Positions 23,411 to 35,960 of a DNA stretch of 64,000 bases are shown here, piece by piece; the stretch's first letter is position 1, and the number at the start of each line of letters is the position of its first letter. Made by a program: the position numbers and the translations under genes. Below the pieces are notes generated by a model. It had not been told where the DNA came from and made no database searches. It saw nothing but the letters and a program-made list of their open reading frames with translations. The stretch is from NCBI RefSeq assembly GCF_964656455.1, contig NC_135725.1:45978486-46042485 (forward strand), read 5' to 3'. The stretch is from Halichoerus grypus. Its lineage: Eukaryota > Chordata > Mammalia > Carnivora > Phocidae.

Positions 23411-25410
23411 AAATTCTCTATATGTATTAGCAGACAGAATAAGGACAAATGTCAGAGGTATGAAAAATGGAAATGCCAGGATTCCTAAATGACTTCCAAA
23501 GAGGGAGTCCCCGGATCCCTCAGGTACCAGGAGCAGGATTTAGATCTAGACTCCCTCTTTATCAGATCCTTTTCTTTGCATGCTCTGGCTGGCTGAAGAG
23601 CCTCGTATGGAGACACAAAAGGCCCCCTTTGATGGCCTCAGATCACCAACAGCTCCCCTGACTCAGCAGACAGAGAGGAGAGGAACACACAGCTGAGTCA
23701 TTTCTCATCTAACCACATCTCTCAACTGGTCGCGCCCCCCCCCCCAAAGTCCCAGCATTTTTGAAACCCTGAATTTTATCTGGGTTGACAATCAATAAAG
23801 CTTTTAAGAACAGAGATGGCTCTTATTCTGGAGAGTTCTAAGTGCTGATGAGCAGAGCTAAAAACATGGAAAAAAAATTAATGACCCTCAACTATGAACA
23901 TCCCCAAATAGTTTGTCCATTTCCTGTGCAATTGGGTGCTTATCAGTCAGACTGGCACACAACCAATCTTTATTTTTAAACTGCCATCTTCCCATAATGT
24001 TCACCTCTAACTTCTAAGGAATGAATTAAATTACACCACTGTGAACTGTAATATCCGAACCTCCAAGTTTCAAAGACCTTTTAGTACTTCTTTGTTTTGG
24101 TATGTTCTCATTTTTTCCCACCAAGCTCAGTATTTGCTTACTCAGTCACCTATTTAGAACAAGATATTCCTTCAAAACTACTGTCCCACCACAGATATGC
24201 ACTAGTAGAAAACCAAACTGAGGACCAGACAGGGATCCTATAGCATCTGACTGTGGATTAGATGGGGAGAGTGACTCAGTCTCCCCAGACTTCTCTCTGT
24301 CACTGCAGGGGCAGGAGATGTACCCCACAAGCCTCCTCTGCTTCCCACAATCGACATCTGCCAGAATCTCCCACCTACGTCAACCACCAAACTTCTTTGA
24401 GAGAACCAAGCAGTCTTTCTAGCAGGAAAGGTATGTAAATTATTAAATCATATATTTGAACACGCATGCAAGAGACATACCCTTCAAAAAACCAAATAAA
24501 GGAAAAACTAAAGGCCCCAAACTTTTCCACAACCCTAACAATTTAAATTACATTATGGAGGTAAGAACGCTCACTATTTCACTTTCATGGAGGTAAGCCA
24601 CTGTGTCGATTCCTCAGAGACTCTGAAAAGGGGTCACAACCTCTGTACCAGAGGAAGAGGGAGGATGCCCCTGCCCCTGCAGGCCCTACCCTACCCACTG
24701 CCTTCCCAGGATCCAGTCCACCCCTCCTTCGAGATTCAATTTCTCCATGAAGTTGTCTCTGGAAACGCTCCTTTCCCAACTGGGTGGAGTTAGGCCATGG
24801 AGAGGAACGTGAACACAGAGCTTAGAGTGTGACCCATTCTGTGAGAGCACCCAGCCCACCTATCACTCACTGTATGACCTCGGGCATGTCCACCTCTGAG
24901 TGTGGGACTCCTCAGTGACACAGGTCTGGTGCTCAGCATCTTGCCCACCTTCCTTCTGGTATGCCTTCCTGAACTGCAGAGGTTGGTCAATCTGGCAACG
25001 ACATTTCCCAGCCTCCCTTGTGGCTGTGGTGTAGGGTTCATGGAGGTTTAGTTGATTGGAGACTCTCAAACTCGATTTAGGAAGGGAAAGTGAGATACGC
25101 GCTCTGCTTCCGCTACTTCTGCTCTTTCCCTTGGCAATCACAGAGAGGATTTCTCTTATTAGCCTGTGGTGTTTAGTGACAAGGATCATAATGCCGAGAG
25201 GCAGGGCACTGGTGGCTTGTTCCAGACACAACAGTCTCAGGGGCAGCTTCCTGATTCCTGCCCTTCCTGATGGAGGCAGAAGCAGCATCTCTTTGGGGCA
25301 GGCCAGGCCTACTGTGTGGTTCTGGAGTCACGCCTGGAGACCCAGCCCTCCCAGTGATTTTGCAAGCACTCTGCTCCTATGTTAAAACCCTTGCTCTCTT
25401 TAAAACAATG
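23411..25410. other. No gene seen
   Basis: Contains an 11-C run at 23,735-23,745. A possible weak MIR trace is present near 24,830-24,920. ORFs up to 141 codons are unrecognised. Confidence 0.45.
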
Positions 25411-25615
25411 CGGCGCCTGGGTGGCTCAGTTGGTTAAGCATCTACCTTCGGCTCAGGTCATGATCCCAGTGTCCTGGGATCGATCTCTGCATCGGGCTCC
25501 CTGCTGAGCAGGGAGCCTGCTTCTCCCTCTCCCTCTGCCTACCTGCCTGTCTGCCTACTTGTGATCTCTCTCTCTCTCTGTCAAATAAATAAATAAATAA
25601 TCTTAAAAAAAAAAT
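25411..25615 (+). mobile_element. Can-SINE, plus
   Basis: Starts CGGCGCCTGGGTGGCTCAGT and ends with (AAAT)n and an A-run. The body contains a CTGCCTACCTGCCTGTCTGC segment not seen in the other copies. No clear target-site duplication was found. Confidence 0.9.
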
Positions 25616-25704
25616 AGGGTGGTTTCCAATTTCTGCAACTGAGCCCAGGCTGACACACTTCTCCATCCTTCAGGGTGAGTGAGACGACTAAAAGACCAAA
25701 GGAA

Positions 25705-25907
25705 GCACAGCAGTTGAGAACATAGTCTTGGGCTCACATGGCCTGGTTTTTAACCCTGGTCCTGTCTCTTACTCACTTTGTAATTACAGGGCAAGTTTCT
25801 TAATGTCCAGTTCCCACATGAAGGGGTTATTATGGATTACATGAGTAATACATGTAGAAAGCTGGCCACAGTACTAGGTCCCTAGAAGGAATTCAATAAA
25901 TGTTTCT
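25705..25907 (+). repeat. MIR relic
   Basis: AACCCTGGTCCTGTCTCTTA, GGCAAGTTTCTTAATGTCCA and AGGAATTCAATAAATGTTTC give MIR order through to its L2-like tail. Confidence 0.72.
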
Positions 25908-27128
25908 TTTTATCCCAAGTTCCCATGGGACCCTCTGTACACTTCTGTTATAGAACTTATCATATTGTATTGATTAGCCCTCTGTGAATACAAACCCAAA
26001 GGGACCGTCTATAACATGGGAGTAAAGAGCACAGGAATACCCCAAATTCCAATCAAGGAATAAACTTAAAGAAGGAGAACTGAAAACTACTTCTAACTGA
26101 TTACCTGGAAACATAATTGTCTATATTGTACTGTGTTATGTGCTGGGTTATGAACAGGTGGCCAGGTGTTTCGGAAGCACAGCAAAGAGCAGGAAGCATC
26201 ACATGAGACAGAGTTGTCCAGGCCTGTCCAAGGGCTCTCAAGGGTAGAGGAAATCTTGGCTGGGCAAGTGTAAGGTCATCCTGACTGTGGTGAGAGTCTG
26301 TCAAGCATTTTAGCAAAGCAACACTTCTTAAATCCATCATGATGCCATGATCTGGCTTCACATTTTGTTATCTCTGCAGAGCCAATGTGTTGGTCAGATC
26401 AGTCAACTTGACAGTTTAATTCCTCATTGCAAATTAATAGATTGTCACCCTGATTATTATAATTTTGTTTTCCATGTACTTGCCTACTGGGGGATAATAA
26501 GGCACTGATTTTCTGATTTGAGCTTTCCGTTCGGTTTTAGAGATGTAGCTCTCATTGTATTTTAATGGGCTCTAATTGGATTTGTATTAATAGACAGCAG
26601 TCATAATGAGCTTGGGCAATACGAGTCCACCTCTGAGAGACAATCCCTTTGCAATGCACCATCACAATCAGGTTTATGAGCCCACTGGGCTGACAACCAG
26701 GCTCCTGAGCATGGCAAATTCACCAAGGTAAATGCCACCTGCTTCCAGTGCCCTGTGTAATCAGCCATAATCTTCAAGCGTGAGCATCCAAACTGGATGC
26801 AATGATCTACTTTCTTGTCTGAGCTCCTGGTGCACAATGACCATGCACTAGTCAGATTTTACTTCCAAATGCCCAACTGAGCACCAGGCACATACATGGT
26901 TGATATGTAATAAATATTTGATGCACGAATCCATAAACAAATGAATGTGTCTTTCTGCAGAGGAGTTTTTTTGTTATTGTTGTCGTTTTTTTTTAACTAT
27001 AGAAACCAAGAGAAAAAGAAAACAATTCCAGAGGGACTCCAAGAAAAGGAGAATCATGAGCTTAAATATTCTATGGTGATTCTTTGAAAATACTCAAAGC
27101 TTAGCTATTGGTATTCCAACATTTTTGC
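25908..27128. other. No gene seen; repeat-poor block 26,380-26,600
   Basis: The AT-rich block contains several TAAT-type homeodomain-like cores (CTCTAATTGGATTTGTATTA near 26,568). It could be a conserved non-coding element, but nothing in one genome can show conservation. Confidence 0.35.
26865..26945 (+). repeat. L2/MIR-type 3' tail
   Basis: GAGCACCAGGCACATACATG followed by AATAAATATTTGATGCACGA is the common 3' ending of these repeats. Confidence 0.5.
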
Positions 27129-27138
27129 ATAGCTTTTT

Positions 27139-27363
27139 TGTTTTCATTTTTGAAGATTTATTTATTTATTTTAGAGAGAGAAAGAGTGTGTGCATGCGCA
27201 GGTGGGGGAGGGGCAGAGGGAGGAGGGGAGAGAGAGAGTCTTAAGCCTCTACGCTTTGAGTGTGAAGCCTGATGTGGGGTTGAGCTCATGACCCTGAGAT
27301 CACAACCTGAGCCAAAACCAAGAGCAGGACGCTCTACTGACTGTGCCACCCAGGCTCCCCTGG
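27139..27363 (-). mobile_element. Older Can-SINE, minus
   Basis: A diverged copy: the plus strand shows ATTTATTTATTTTAGAGAGA and, at the 5' end of the element, GTGCCACCCAGGCTCCCC. The flanking repeat ATAGCTTTTT is at 27,129-27,138 and 27,364-27,373. Many substitutions from the young consensus indicate age. Confidence 0.85.
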
Positions 27364-27384
27364 ATAGCTTTTTATACAATGTTG

Positions 27385-27720
27385 TTATCATGGGTGCCTT
27401 ACTTCTTTATTGTTGTCTAACAAATTGCCACAAATTCTGAAACTTAAAACAGCATCCATTTATTGTCTTGCAATTTCTGTAGGTCAAAAGTCTGGGTACA
27501 GCATGACTCTGCTTGGGCAATCATGTTATTATGTGACAACTAATTCACCTTTGGGAGGCACTAAAGATTACAGTAGCGTTCCAGAAGCCAGAAGCCTTCC
27601 AGATTATTCTGGAACTAGAAAACCAGATGTTATCTGATTCTATTTCAGATGGGGTTCTTTGAAAGAGGTCTTGACATAAGTTTGGTCACTTTACTCAGAA
27701 AAATACCACGTTGCTGTAGT
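27385..27720 (-). repeat. MaLR-like LTR, minus
   Basis: TTGTCTAACAAATTGCCACA, CTGAAACTTAAAACAGCATC and TAGGTCAAAAGTCTGGGTAC match antisense MaLR LTR sequence. Diverged and incomplete. Confidence 0.55.
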
Positions 27721-28038
27721 CTTCCCGGCAAATGCTCAGGCTTAGAGAAGATTTTGTGGGGAGAAGTCTATGGCACCAGAAATGTATAAAACTAGAGCTT
27801 GGAATCCATGCTCCAGGCTTCTGCTACAGCCTCTTAACAACAGAAATGCTGACCTCAAAATTCCAGAGTCAATCTCTTCAATTTGCCCACTTACAATTGA
27901 AACAACTGATGGGCCAAATGATGACAGTGTCAATTCTGGAAAGGCAAGGCTCCATCTTTATGTCTGTACCCAACGTGCCGAGCATGGGGCCTGTCCTACA
28001 TTTAGCACACCATGTGTTTGATACATTTGAGAGTTTTA

Positions 28039-28240
28039 TTTTATTTTTTTTAAAGATTTTATTTATTTATTTGACAGAGAGAGACACAGCAAGAGAGGGA
28101 ACACAAGCAGGGGGAGTGGGAGAGGGAGAAGCAGGCTTCCTGCGGAGCAGGGAGCCTGATGCGGGGCTCGATCCCAGGACCCTGGGATCATGACCTGAGC
28201 TGAAGGCAGATGCTTAACGGCTGAGCCACCCAGGCGCCCC
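28039..28240 (-). mobile_element. Young Can-SINE, minus
   Basis: Close to consensus throughout (CTGAGCCACCCAGGCGCCCC at its 5' end on the plus strand). A perfect 16-bp duplication ACATTTGAGAGTTTTA flanks it at 28,023-28,038 and 28,241-28,256. Sense to SLC24A2. Confidence 0.95.
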
Positions 28241-28515
28241 ACATTTGAGAGTTTTAGATAAAGCTAAACACAGCAGGATCTTAAAAAATGATCAATCCTT
28301 AGAAGACTTCACTGGTTCATAAATTTGGTTGCAAAGAAGGATAGAAAAACATGTAAAGCAATTTCTTTTGTTTATTTTCCTTCTCCTCTTCCTTCCTCTT
28401 CTTGTTTTAAGGAATACTCACTTAAAATTGGAAAAGGTTATTATTTTATTTGTTGGCAAAGATGTAAAACAGAAATATCCTCTTGGTAGTTAAAAAATGG
28501 TGCACGGGGGGAGGG

Positions 28516-28681
28516 GGGCACCTGGGTGGCTCAGTAGGTTAAGTGTCTGACTCTTGATTTCAACTCAGGTCATAAACTCAGGGTTGTGAGATCAAATCCC
28601 AATTCAGGCTCTGTGCTGGGCATGGAGCCTGCTTGATATTCTCTCTTTCCCTCTCCCTCTGCTCCTCCCTGCCTCTAAAAG
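28516..28681 (+). mobile_element. Older Can-SINE, plus, short tail
   Basis: The head CACCTGGGTGGCTCAGTAGG is followed by the older-type body GTCTGACTCTTGATTTCAAC. The tail lacks the AATAAA repeats and the element ends near TCTAAAAG. No target-site duplication is apparent. Confidence 0.85.
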
Positions 28682-30299
28682 AAATGGCTTGAGGAAAAGG
28701 CAAAGCTCAAATACCCTAATAGGCCAATGGGATTTCCTAGGCTTCTAAAATCACAACAACCCACTAAAGATCTTGACAATGATCTAGACAAACCAACATG
28801 GAAACTTAAGAGATTCTACCACTGAATCATTAAAATGTCAAACAGGAAGAGCCAGTTTCCAGAGCATGAAAGAAAATAGCCTATGACCCACCAACAGACA
28901 AAAAGTCCATACTTTTGCCTGAACCAAGTTGGTGAAGAAGACAGACACAGAAAGGGCCCACAAGTCCCAGTTCCCATCATCATTTGCTTGTCCACATGAT
29001 TACTACTTGAGCCCTCCTCTGGAAGAGAGAGGGAAGGAACAACCACCAATAACCCGTTGGCAGGGTCAGAATGTTGTACTGCACTTGGCAATTGGGACCA
29101 TTTCATACGGAATTCTCACCTTCCCTTGTTTGTGTCCATTAGGTCTTTAATTAAAAAAACAAACAAACCTAAGAGTTAGACTCTAACATTATTTGGAAAA
29201 TAAATTCTACTTGCTCAAAAAGAACAAGAGAGCATGGTTTCCTTCTGTTGGCTCTTGGAACCAGAAAGTCCCATAGGAGTGCTGTACATCTTAAAGGTCA
29301 TTCAGTGGGATTGCCTTGTGCCCATGAGGGGGCCCAAGGGGAGGGGAGACCCTTGTGAGATTTGGTTTGTTTTTAGTAAGGAAGATGACCCCCCTTAAAG
29401 AGCATGGCAACCCAATACCTCAAGAAAGTTGTTTTCCTCCCTACTAATCACTAGTGTCTGTCAATCATTCCTGCTAACTGGACAAGCTGGAACTAAAATA
29501 TTCTTCTCTTCTACTAATATAAAATCATCTGTTCTCCTTGACTCCATAGCTTACCCCATACTGCAACTTACCTTTCCTCTGAGGCTTCTGGGACTGACTG
29601 CAAAAAATGCTTGCACAGCTGTTTTGTAGCAAGACTGCCCTGCAATCAGTAGGCAGCCTATTGATTTTTGTGAAGACACTCATCTTGCCAAGCAAAGGGA
29701 AATAAAGAACAATTAGCTTACTCAGAGATCCTACTGTTTACAAAGAAAATCAAACGAAAGACCAAAGGCACCTAGGCCGGGAATACAAAGTGTAGCCCTT
29801 CTACTTAGCTTCCAATTCTTATCAGGCCTGCCATATGGTAGCAAGTCGGCATCACTTAAGTATCAGAGGACCTTGTTCTGAAATTCCACAACCATATCTG
29901 GTTGATCAGTGTGGGTGTCCAACTCACCAACAGATGGTACCCAGCATTGTACCCATTAAACGCTATGATCTCCATAACCATTTCATAATGAGATTGGACC
30001 TGATAAGATCAGGGAGCAGATTTTCATTCTGCACAGAGATTCTGCCAGCTTTTTGACAGCAAAGTGACTTTATGGATTAAAAGCCTCTGAAATTATCCCA
30101 TAAAAACAGAGCTATAAGCAATAGTCTTCAGCCATGAAGAAGAATAAAGCGTTTGGGGGGAAAAAGGCAGCAATGTAGCCATATGGACACTCTCACTTGA
30201 ATGATGAAAAATTGAGTGTGTAGAAACAGATCACTTAAAATCATTGGTAACTACCCTTTTCAGTAAAAAAATACTCTGGTTGCCCTTGGTTTGGCATTG
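28682..30299. other. No gene seen
   Basis: Unique-looking intronic sequence. No exon or repeat recognised. Confidence 0.5.
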
Positions 30300-30415
30300 A
30301 TCATTCATTCAATAATTGTTTACTGAGCATTTGTTATTTGCCAGGCACTCTTCTAAGGACTCACGTGTGAGCAAAATAAATTCCTGCCCTAACGAAGCTT
30401 GTATTTCAGCCGACT
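30300..30415 (-). repeat. L2/MIR-type relic, minus
   Basis: CATTCATTCAATAATTGTTT, TATTTGCCAGGCACTCTTCT and ATTCCTGCCCTAACGAAGCT are the antisense of a common ancient LINE 3' end. Confidence 0.55.
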
Positions 30416-30889
30416 TCTACGTTTCTATGGGAAACCATGTCCTGGCCTACCTGGGGCTCCCAAGAGAGTGAGAACACCACCCGGTAGGCCCACTGAACTA
30501 CACGTAAGCACCCTGCTACACCCTGTTGTCAAAAAATAATAATGCGGTCTTTTAAAAGAAGACAGGTTAATGTTTATCACTCTGCTTCTTGGCTTCCCAA
30601 GGAGTACAGATTTCTGTAATTCAATCTGAACCACCCAACCTGATTTTATTGAATGTTGCTGTGATCGACAGATTTGATTACTCATCAAAGCATTTTTCAA
30701 TCAGATTTCGGAAATCCGTTGAGAAAAGAGAAACAAAGAGAGACCTTGCACAAGTCTTAGAACATGTTTGCCTGTTCCCCGCAGCCTTGCAGTTCCTCGG
30801 CGGACCTCTCACTTAGTGCTGCTCACCCCAAGCAACATGTTTGGCCCAGGATCTCCCCTCCCTTTCCCCACTTACTCAAGGAGGCGCTG
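30416..30889. other. No gene seen
   Basis: No feature recognised on either strand. Confidence 0.5.
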
Positions 30890-31835
30890 CTCCCACAACT
30901 CTCCCCTCTTAGCTTCACTGAATCTTTTCACTTGCCTGTGTCATGCCCATGACTACACCCATGTGCTAGGGTTCTTCCCACCTGAAAAACATCTCCTGGC
31001 CCTACATCTTCTCCCAGCTTGTCCCCCGTCTGTTTGCCTGTACACCTATCTCTAATTCCCATGCTCCCATTTCCCAGACCCACTCCATCAAAACTGGTCT
31101 CAGCAAGTCACCAAGGACCTCCTTACTGCTAAATAGATCTCATTCTCTGTCCTCGTCCTACCAGGTGACCACCTGGCATAATCACTCTCTTGTCTTGAGA
31201 TACTTTCTGCACCCGACTTCCTCATTCTGCAGGTGTTCTTCCTTCCTCCATAGCTGCCTCTTCTCCAGCTCCTCTACCTCCTCCTCCTCCTTTCCCTCCC
31301 ATCCCCATGCTGGAAACCTCAGGACTCAGGCCTTTGGCCTCTTCACGTCTTCGTCCAGGCTCACTCGCGGGGGATTTTATTCAGTCCCTTGGCTTTACGC
31401 GCTACCGAGAGTCTCAGGATTTCTGAACTTGTATTTCTAATCTGAATTCCAGGAGCACCTCTAACTGTCTACTCGACATCCCTGTTTCGATGTTAAACTT
31501 AGCCATTTAGGTCTCAAAACTGCAACTGAAAATGGAGCCCCTGTCTTCCACCTGAGACCTGCTCCTCCTGAAGTCTTCCCCATCTCAGTTAATGGCAATT
31601 CCACTCTTCCCGTTACTCGGGCCCCAAATCTTGGCATCACCCTGCCTTTCTTTCTTTATCTGTCACACCCTGTACCTGATCCATCAGCAAATGCTCTTGG
31701 CTCTGCCTTCAAGAAATGTCCAGAATTTGGCCACCTCTCACTGCCTCCGTTGTTACCAACCTGGCCAGGCCACCATCATCATCCACCTGGACCATGGCAC
31801 CATTTACATGAACATGGGGGTCACTGAGCTCCCAC
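30890..31835 (+). repeat. Ancient LINE (probably L2-type) relic
   Basis: A pyrimidine-rich region. The right part (31,530-31,800) reads CTCAGTTAATGGCAATTCCA, CATCAGCAAATGCTCTTGGC and CACCATCATCATCCACCTGG, a pattern I associate with the L2-type LINE coding region. Open frames here are accidental products of low G and A content, and none is recognisable as a gene. Confidence 0.4.
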
Positions 31836-33062
31836 TCTATAGTACCACTGACACAAGCTACACTGAACAGAATTCAGACTCTCTCAGTGCTTCTGTGGGA
31901 TTATCAACATTAATTATTATATGACTTTCATGCCTGCTGGTACCATAAAAAGATGCAGTACTCTGGTTTGAACCTACACTTACCCCAGACACATCTTTGT
32001 GCCGTCTTACAGGTTTCAGATTCTTGTTGCCATTGGCTGTCTTTCTGATGTGACGTGTATCTGCAGATGTGTGTGCCTTTGTACGTGTGCACTGCCCCGA
32101 GGTGTACGGCTGGGGGGTGAGCAGAGCCTGTGTTTCACGCCAAGACATGAGTCCTGGTGGGCACTGTATTTGCCCACCTCGAGGAGATGGCACCTTTCTC
32201 TCTGCACAAAGATGCCTTCCGCTCATCACATCCCGCACCTATAAAGCTGTCTATAGCTAGGGGAGGAGTGGGGTTGTGCCTTTTCTAATTGGTCTGGTCA
32301 GAGCAGGGAGCCTTGTAAAATCTGCTTAAAGACAGTGAATAGCTCAGTGGCAGGCCTGGCTATCTGTGTGCATGGACAGAGGAGTCTCCCCTGCCCCATA
32401 AAGACTATGTTGGTTGCTTCTAATTTCTTTATGCACTGGGAAGCCAGGCAACCTAACTTGTTTGAATTTTGTCTATGGGAAAACATATCAACAGAATCTT
32501 ATAAAGAGCCTTATGCAGTTGTTGCACAATTAAGGGCCTGAAATTTAGAGCACTCATCTTCTGGCATCTATTTGGCTCTTGAAAGTCCTCTTGGCCTTGG
32601 ATCTTGGTTCTGCTCTGATCATCCAGACACAGGACTTCCAGAAAAATGGAAGTTTATGAGATTACAATCATACACAAATATAGACTGCCAGACAGTGGTT
32701 TATTATTCTCCCAAGATGACTACGTGAGCAATTTTTCAGGATATTCACCTTAGAGTGGTCCTTTCCATAAAGACAATGTATGTGAACCTTACAGGAAAAT
32801 GTGCTCAAAATCCTTCTGGTCCTATGTCCTAGTATTCTCATTCAGTGCCTGCCACTGTCTCTTTGTGTCTGCAGTCCCATCCGCCTGTGGGCTCAGACAG
32901 ACAGTGATCCATTCCTATCACCTTGTTAATTATAGCACTATCCCACGAGACAAGGGGAAAGCCATCTGCCCCCATTTCTTGATGTAGAAAACCGGGGACA
33001 GATAGACACATATGTAACTCATGAAATGTTGGAGCATTTAATGAGGTAGTAAGAACACAAAA
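31836..33062. other. No gene seen
   Basis: ORFs up to 126 codons on the minus strand near 31,858-32,238 are unrecognised and overlap others on the plus strand. Confidence 0.45.
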
Positions 33063-33079
33063 ATATTTTAAAATAGGGG

Positions 33080-33276
33080 TGCCTGGGTGGCTCAGTCGTT
33101 AAGCGTCTGCCTTCGGCTCAGGTCGTAATCCCAGAGTCGTGGGATGGAGCCCTGCATCGGGCTCCCCGCTCAGCGCGAAGCCTGCTTCCCTTCTCCCTCT
33201 CCCACTCCCCTTGCTTGTGTTCCCTCTCTCGCAGTGTCTCTCTTTGTCAAATAAATAAATAAAATCTTTAAAAAAT
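33080..33276 (+). mobile_element. Young Can-SINE, plus
   Basis: Near-consensus element with tail AAATAAATAAATAAAATC and an A-run. A perfect 17-bp duplication ATATTTTAAAATAGGGG lies at 33,063-33,079 and 33,277-33,293. Antisense to SLC24A2. Confidence 0.95.
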
Positions 33277-33293
33277 ATATTTTAAAATAGGGG

Positions 33294-35019
33294 CATAGAA
33301 ACCAAAACTGTTTCAGAACAGCCATTCAGGGAGTCAGTGAAATTCTTGAACAAGCATTTTTGCCCCTAGACTTGTGAGGTTAAGGGTAGGAAGAGCAAAG
33401 AGCATCTCACAGCACATCACAAAATACTTCATATTATTTTTGTAAAGATGGCTAAAAAAAAAATCTGTAAACCTCTATAACCCAACTCTAAGACTTTAAG
33501 AATCTTAATAAGAGACCCCATGCTGATAATATTCTTAAAATGAGCTATTCAACTACAGAAGGGTCTTCCTGTGATCCACATTTGCAAGAAACTGAAATGG
33601 TGGTATGGTACTCTAAGCGCTGTTTTACTACAAATAAATAATAGAAATCATGTGCCGGGACTGCTGAGAGCATAGCTCAGCACTGACATACAGCAGACAT
33701 ACCGATCCAAGGTGACGATGCGCTGAATGTCACTGACATTACCACGCATTTGGGGCCTGTCTCCCAGAGCCCCAGTGAAGTGAGATAGAGTTGGATTCAT
33801 TTTTAGCACAGTTTATGATTATCCACCAGTGAAGCATGTGGTGCTACTTCCCAGGGCATTCAAATTCTTCCTCCTAAAGCACAACATTATCTTGTCTTGT
33901 TCTATTTATTTTCCTTAAATGTGTATGACTTGCAGAGTGCTAACATGCCAAAACATATGCTTCCTGAGCCTGTTCTCCCACCTCACCTTCATTTAGACTT
34001 TCAAGGTCAGAGCTATTTGAGGCTAGCCACTTAATTGGACTTAAAATAAAAGGCAGCCGAAAACAGCAGATTTGTAACGGTCCTTCAAAATAAGCATCAA
34101 GAGAGCAGCCTGGCGCATCTGAACCTATTTAAATAAATCAGCCTCTTGTTCAGGGCCACAAAACTCCATCCACCATGCCACCAGTCACTGTGTAGCTTAA
34201 ACAAGCTAGAAGCAAGAAAGAAGATGTTTCCTAAGCCCCTTGGAAACTGCTGGAGCTTTGAAACAATTGTGCATTTTTGTACCAAGCATGATTGCTTGGA
34301 GAAGTTCTCTTTACTCTCAGAGCATGCTCATTAATCAGGTTCATCCAATTACTGCTCATGGTAGACAATGATGGATTTAAGATCATTACCATATTGTTAT
34401 TATTTACGGTATGCTGCTCCATACACTTACAAAATTTTGTTTAAGATGAAGGCAAATGTTCCTAGAGCCTGGAGTGGGAAGGTTTATATTGAGGGGAGAG
34501 GGGGAAATGGACAGGACTGGCCCACAACCAAGATATGTAAAGCTAAGTGCCAAGGTCCAGATGGCATAATGGACTAGCCTCTCATCTGGAAGTGAAGGCC
34601 TGTGGCCCAACTGCTTTCCTGACAGGGCTTCTGGGTAAGATGTAGGGAAGGGGATTTGATGACAAGAAACTCTCTTAGATAATACAGAGAAGAGTCAGGA
34701 GTAGGTAAGGAGGGGTGAGGCAGCCAGCAGACCACAAACATCTGGGGACTAACGTTCAAGTAGACTCACATTCTCACGATCTCCATAATCAGGAAGCCCT
34801 GGACCCCACACAAACTCGAATCCTCCTCCAGTCCTTAACTTCAAGGGGATCAATCTTTCCTCAAGACCAACTCAATGGAAGAGGCAGCTTTAAGGTTGGA
34901 CCCAAGGGACCCAAATCACTCTAGATATAAGTATGGGTAGAACAGCTTGGAGATCCAAGGGTCCCCAGTCCAGGAGTTGCCTCATCTATGGAGCACATTC
35001 CTTAGCAACCCACACAATA
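33294..35019. other. Repeat-poor intronic block, possible regulatory element
   Basis: About 1.7 kb without a recognisable repeat, the longest such run on this side of the intron. The 34,000-34,420 part contains TTAATTGGAC, CTATTTAAATAA and TTAATCAGG-type AT-rich cores. Function is unknown. Confidence 0.35.
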
Positions 35020-35960
35020 GGAGAAAATATTTGCAAATCATATATATGGTAAGGGACTTGTATCCAGAATACATGAAGAACTCTTAAACTCAACGATAAG
35101 GCAAATAACCCAATTTAAAAAGGGGCAAAATATTTGAATAGACATTTCTCCAGAAAAGACATACAAATGGCTGATAAGCTCATGAAAAGATGTTCAACAT
35201 CATCATCCTTCAAGGAAATGCAAATCAAAATCATAATAAGGTACTATTTCACATCCACTAGGATGGGTATAATCAAAAAGACATAATAGCTGGCAAAGAG
35301 AAATTGGAACATACATTGCATTGCTGGTAGGCATGCAAAATGGTGCGGTCACTTTGGAAAGCAGTTTAGCAGTTCCTGAAAATGTTAAACATAGAGTGAA
35401 CATATGACCCAGCAATTCCACTCCTAAGTATAGACCAAAGAGAACTGAAAACATACATCCACAAAAAACTTGTACGTAAATGTTCATAGCAACATTATTC
35501 ATGATGACCCCCCACATGTAAATAATCTCAGTGTTCATAAACTGATGAATGGATAAGCAAAATGTGGTCTAGCTGTGCGGGGGAATATTCAGCCATAAAA
35601 AGGCTACAACATGGATGAACCTCAAAAACAGTATGCTAAGTGAAAGAAGTCAGACACATGATTCCATTTCTATGAAATGTCCAGAACAGACAAATCTAAA
35701 ACAACAGAAAGTAGATTGGTGGCTACTAATCTATGGGGAGAGAGAAAAGGAGGAATCACTACTAATAGGCATAAGGTTTCTTTTTTGGGGTGATGAAAAT
35801 GTTCTAAAATTAGATAGTGATGCTGGTTTTACAATTCTGTGAATATACTAAGAACCACTGAATTGTACACTTAGGGTAAATCCGATGGTAAATTAGAATT
35901 CTATATAATAAATATTTTATTTATTTATAAATAAATTCTATAATCAATTATATCTCAAAA
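35020..35960 (+). mobile_element. Old L1 3' end (L1M type)
   Basis: This is a plus-strand relic covering the ORF2 C-terminal region and 3'UTR. Recognisable parts are the stretch after CAAATCATATATATGG, GCAAATCAAAATCATAATAA near 35,220, ACCCAGCAATTCCACTCCTA near 35,407 and the terminal TGAATTGTACACTTAGGGTA at about 35,859. The AT-rich tail ends near 35,960. Stops interrupt all frames. Confidence 0.75.

Noticed and set aside
27732..28193. 153-codon plus-strand ORF
   Set aside because: The C-terminal third is antisense Can-SINE and the rest overlaps other-frame ORFs without recognisable domains.
30768..31440. Overlapping 60-95-codon plus-strand ORFs in a pyrimidine-rich tract
   Set aside because: Ser/Pro/Leu-rich products of biased composition within an ancient LINE relic.
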